DNA from: Mycobacterium aquaticum
GTDB lineage: Bacteria > Actinomycetota > Actinomycetes > Mycobacteriales > Mycobacteriaceae
Length of the DNA stretch: 64,000 nucleotides
Assembly: GCF_002086485.1 (NCBI RefSeq)
Contig: NZ_MVHF01000002.1
Location: 310,001-374,000 of the forward strand
Direction: 5' to 3'
In this document: piece after piece, positions 61,900 to 64,000 of the stretch
Layout: each line of letters begins with the position of its first letter
How positions within the stretch are numbered: the stretch's first letter is position 1
Program-made: the position numbers and the translations under genes
The notes under the pieces: model-generated
Told to the model about the DNA's origin: nothing
Databases searched by the model: none
What the model saw: only the letters and a program-made list of their open reading frames with translations

Positions 61900-62883
61900 T
61901 CACGGTAAGGTTGAGATGCGGGTCACATTCGGGTGTGCCCGCAGCCAGTCGAGCACCTGCTGGCCGTGGGTGTTCGGCGGGAAGATCGGGTAGAAGACGT
62001 GCTCGATCGCGCCATCGGTGACCACCAGGGTCAGCCGCGAGTAGAGCCGCGGATGGCCAGGCGCGGCGAACGTCGGCAGGCCCAAGGTGTCGCCCAGGGA
62101 GAACTCTGGGTCCGACAGCATCTGGAACGGCAGATGTAGCCGCTCGACCACCTCGGCCTGATACTGCGGCGACTGGCTCGACATGCCGTAGATCTCCGCC
62201 GCGCCGGCGTCGCGAAGCTCCTGATGGTGGTCGCGGAAGCTGCACGCTTCGGTTGAACATCCCCGGGCCCCGGGAATCGAGTCCCAGCCTTCGGGCAGAT
62301 CCATGCCCGGCCGACCGGTGAGCGGATACAGGTAGATGATCGTGCGCCCATGGGGGAGGGCGGATAGATCGATACTGCCGCCGTCGCTCGTGTGCAGCGT
62401 CAGTGACGGCATGGGCTGCCCCAGCAGGTGGGCGGCGCGCCCATCGTCGGTCGGCACAGGCAGGCCAGTGGGCAGGGTGGTGAAGTCGATGGGCATGGTG
62501 GAGACCTCCGATCCGGGCGGATGGTGATGGGGCCGGGTGGCGCCCCGATGCAGCTTTTCGGCCAGCACCGCCCGGCGATGCGTCAATTCGGCTATGACAC
62601 GGTCGATTTCGGCGATACCGTCGCGGTAGGCCGCCAACGATGCGGGGCACTCGTCGCTGTGGATGTGCCCGGCGTCGAGGCATTCGATAAATGGACCCGC
62701 TTTGGCAGGTGGGATGCCGATCTGCGCAAGCTCACGAATCTCGGCCACCGCGCGCAGGTCGTTCTCGTCGTACTCGCGGTAGCCGTTGGGCCTGCGCTGT
62801 GGGCTCAGCAGTCCCAGCTGCTCGTAGTAGCGCACCGCCTTCACCGAAACCTTGGCCTGCCTGGCCAGCTCGCCGATCTTCAT
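61900..62883 (-). CDS. MerR-peroxiredoxin fusion protein
   Basis: A continuous 327-residue frame fusing two domains. Residues 1-115 are a MerR regulator (MKIGELARQAKVSVKAVRYYEQLGLL in pattern, key: VSVKAVRYYEQLGLL; RPNGYREYDE; dimerisation helix), with Cys68 and Cys79. A His/Pro-rich linker (about 117-125) leads to a peroxiredoxin domain (about 140-325) with IIYLYPLTGRPG and GARGCSTEACSFRD, giving peroxidatic Cys209 and Cys214. GGAGGTGACG precedes the ATG at 62883. A second ribosome-binding site and ATG inside the linker could yield the 198-residue peroxiredoxin alone from the same frame. It may sense peroxide with its own catalytic domain. Confidence 0.88.
   Translation of the reverse strand: MKIGELARQAKVSVKAVRYYEQLGLLSPQRRPNGYREYDENDLRAVAEIRELAQIGIPPAKAGPFIECLDAGHIHSDECPASLAAYRDGIAEIDRVIAELTHRRAVLAEKLHRGATRPHHHPPGSEVSTMPIDFTTLPTGLPVPTDDGRAAHLLGQPMPSLTLHTSDGGSIDLSALPHGRTIIYLYPLTGRPGMDLPEGWDSIPGARGCSTEACSFRDHHQELRDAGAAEIYGMSSQSPQYQAEVVERLHLPFQMLSDPEFSLGDTLGLPTFAAPGHPRLYSRLTLVVTDGAIEHVFYPIFPPNTHGQQVLDWLRAHPNVTRISTLP
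62494..62509 (-). promoter_or_regulatory. Internal ribosome-binding site and ATG in the fusion gene
   Basis: On the minus strand GGAGG (62509-62505) lies 8 nt before an in-frame ATG (62496-62494) at codon 130, in the linker. Starting here, the protein would be MPIDFTTLP... and contain only the peroxiredoxin domain. Confidence 0.55.
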
Positions 62884-63053
62884 CGTCACCTCCTGGCAAC
62901 GACGGTAAACCCTGCCCCTGGGGTCAAGGTCAAGTTCGTGATGCCCTACGTAGCTTGTTCGGCCTTGCGCTGACAGCACATTCACAAGTCCGTGTGACGG
63001 TTTTGATACGCCACCATTCGGCCCTGTCGGTGTCGGGACGATCGCTGCCGTCG

Positions 63054-63059
63054 TACTGT
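63054..63059 (+). promoter_or_regulatory. -10 element for the amidase gene, probable leaderless start
   Basis: TACTGT ends 6 nt before the GTG at 63066 with no Shine-Dalgarno. Confidence 0.45.
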
Positions 63060-63065
63060 GCAACA

Positions 63066-63866
63066 GTGCAGATTCCGAGCGGTCGTGGCCCGCGTCGGCG
63101 ACCCGGCTGCGTCAGCCGCCGGGACGTTCTCAGGTACGCGGCGGCCGGACCACTCCTGCTGGGTCTTCCGACGGTCACTGCGGCACTGACTGCGCCTGTC
63201 GCGACATCCGCATCGGACATCGCCGGAACCATCGTCTTTCTCGATCCGGGCCACAATGGCGCCAATGACAGCTCGATCAACCGGCAGGTGCCAACCGGCC
63301 GTGGCGGTACCAAAGAGTGTCAAACCACGGGCACCACAACCGATAGCGGCTATCCCGAGCACACCTTCAACTGGGACGTGGTGTTGCGGGTCCGGGCTGA
63401 GCTCTCACAGCTCGGTGTGCGGACCGCGTTGTCGCGCGGCGACGACAATGCGCTCGGGCCGTGCGTGGATCAGCGGGCGGCTATGGCGAATGCCCTGCGG
63501 CCCAACGCTATCGTGAGTATTCATGCCGACGGTGGCCCGCCCGGTGGCCGCGGCTTCCACGTCAATTACTCGGCGCCGCCGCTCAACGAGGCCCAGGCCG
63601 GGCCGGCCCTGCAACTCGCCCGGGCGATGCGGGATCAGCTTGTCGCGGCGGGGTTCACCCCGTCGACCTACCGTGGCACCGACGGTCTCTACGGGCGCTC
63701 TGACCTTGCCGGTCTCAACCTCGCGGAGTTCCCGTCGGTGCTCGTCGAACTGGGCAACATGAAGAACCGCGACGACGCCGCTGTCATCGAAAGCGAACAG
63801 GGCCGGGCGAAGTATGCCGCCGCCGTCGCATCAGGGCTCAACGCGTATCTGTCGCAACGCGTTTGA
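63066..63866 (+). CDS. N-acetylmuramoyl-L-alanine amidase (Rv3717/Ami1-like)
   Basis: A 266-residue zinc amidase (Amidase_3) that cuts the bond between N-acetylmuramic acid and the L-Ala of peptidoglycan. Zinc ligands and catalytic residues are visible: FLDPGHNGAND (His), SGYPEHTFNWDVV (Glu), SIHADGG (His) and VLVELGNMKN (Glu). The stretch GRGFHVNYSAPPLN and DGLYGRSDLAGLNLAEFPS are near-identical to Rv3717. A twin-arginine-like signal (SRRDVLRYAAAG) precedes a hydrophobic segment ending near 50. The GTG at 63066 follows a -10 element directly. Confidence 0.93.
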   Translation: MQIPSGRGPRRRPGCVSRRDVLRYAAAGPLLLGLPTVTAALTAPVATSASDIAGTIVFLDPGHNGANDSSINRQVPTGRGGTKECQTTGTTTDSGYPEHTFNWDVVLRVRAELSQLGVRTALSRGDDNALGPCVDQRAAMANALRPNAIVSIHADGGPPGGRGFHVNYSAPPLNEAQAGPALQLARAMRDQLVAAGFTPSTYRGTDGLYGRSDLAGLNLAEFPSVLVELGNMKNRDDAAVIESEQGRAKYAAAVASGLNAYLSQRV

Positions 63867-63869
63867 TAT

Positions 63870-63881
63870 CCGGCAAGCCGG
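63870..63881. terminator. Small hairpin between convergent genes
   Basis: CCGGC-AA-GCCGG fills the 15-bp gap between the amidase stop and the stop of the convergent gene. It has a very small loop and no U-tract. Confidence 0.3.
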
Positions 63882-64000
63882 TCATCGGGTCCTCGACGGC
63901 CATAGCGCCATGCGGTCGAGTAAACCGTCGCGCAGCACGAGCGTGTGGAACAACACGGCGCACAGGTGCGCGGTGAACGTCACGAACAGCAGGGCAGCCA
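63882..64000 (-). CDS. Cytochrome b561-like protein, C-terminal end only
   Basis: The last 38 codons of a minus-strand gene that continues past the right edge. The visible residues, AALLFVTFTAHLCAVLFHTL in pattern (key: two His seven residues apart in HLCAVLFH) and RDGLLDRMALWPSR, match the final transmembrane helix and tail of prokaryotic cytochrome b561, where such a His ligates haem. The rest of the protein is not in the window. Confidence 0.6.
   Translation of the reverse strand, partial: AALLFVTFTAHLCAVLFHTLVLRDGLLDRMALWPSRTR

Noticed and set aside
1..64000. CRISPR array, insertion sequence, prophage, tRNA or rRNA gene
   Set aside because: No regularly spaced repeats, transposase or integrase motifs, or recognisable structured RNA gene was seen on either strand. 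The two permeases and the many SDRs are paralogues, not mobile repeats.

Overview
The window reads as chromosomal DNA of a fast-growing, environmental Mycobacterium (Mycolicibacterium type, M. smegmatis-like). The reasons are uniformly high GC, an MspA-family porin, MmpS/MmpL, PknK, an Ami1-type (Rv3717-like) amidase, an LdtMt2-like L,D-transpeptidase, mycofactocin-type SDRs and a gyrase-like pair resembling the TopoN/TopoM enzyme described in M. smegmatis. I see no tRNA, rRNA, insertion sequence, prophage or CRISPR. The window is gene-dense: 63 coding regions, two cut by the window edges.

Layout. 0-4.3 kb: a cell-wall island with an L,D-transpeptidase, a BlaI repressor plus M56 protease pair, and an NlpC/P60 hydrolase, with BlaI-type motifs before all three transcription units. 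4.5-12.1 kb: a hypothetical, dodecin, a two-component system divergent from a secreted Cys-repeat protein, and the type II topoisomerase pair. 12.4-17.7 kb: yigZ, then a TetR regulator divergent from mmpS-mmpL-secreted protein, with a perfect operator palindrome and a strong terminator hairpin. 17.8-26.6 kb: ThrE-like exporter, hydrolases, beta-propeller lipoprotein, PhoU, a one-cysteine DsbA-like protein, TetR, HspR-like/Hsp20, PAS-ANTAR and a small membrane protein. 26.7-36.5 kb: an M24 peptidase/kinase/PLP phospho-lyase operon, a MmyB-like regulator divergent from MFS plus esterase, UppP, MspA porin and glutaminase.

36.6-50.5 kb is a large catabolic region: amino-acid permease, several SDRs, a GntR regulator, an AllG-like DUF1116 protein, a Cys-rich protein I do not recognise, two glutamine-synthetase-like ligases, an HSL-type esterase, a Baeyer-Villiger-type monooxygenase and a PuuD-like gamma-glutamyl hydrolase. 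Three promoters in it share an ATAGGTC-type box, so the GntR protein probably controls the set. The substrate is unknown. Gamma-glutamylation of an amine followed by oxidation and deglutamylation is the best inference.

50.6-57.5 kb is a second catabolic region: luciferase-like monooxygenase plus flavin reductase, two SDRs, another permease, a TetR regulator and a RibB-like protein that has lost its catalytic residues. Three near-identical TTGAAC-N4-GTTCAA palindromes, and a weaker fourth beside the TetR gene, tie these units together. 57.5-64 kb: PknK-like kinase, an atypical SDR, a MerR-peroxiredoxin fusion with an internal ribosome-binding site and start, an Ami1-type amidase and the tail of a cytochrome b561. 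Six genes have a TANNNT -10 element 6-8 nt before the start codon, which suggests leaderless transcripts.
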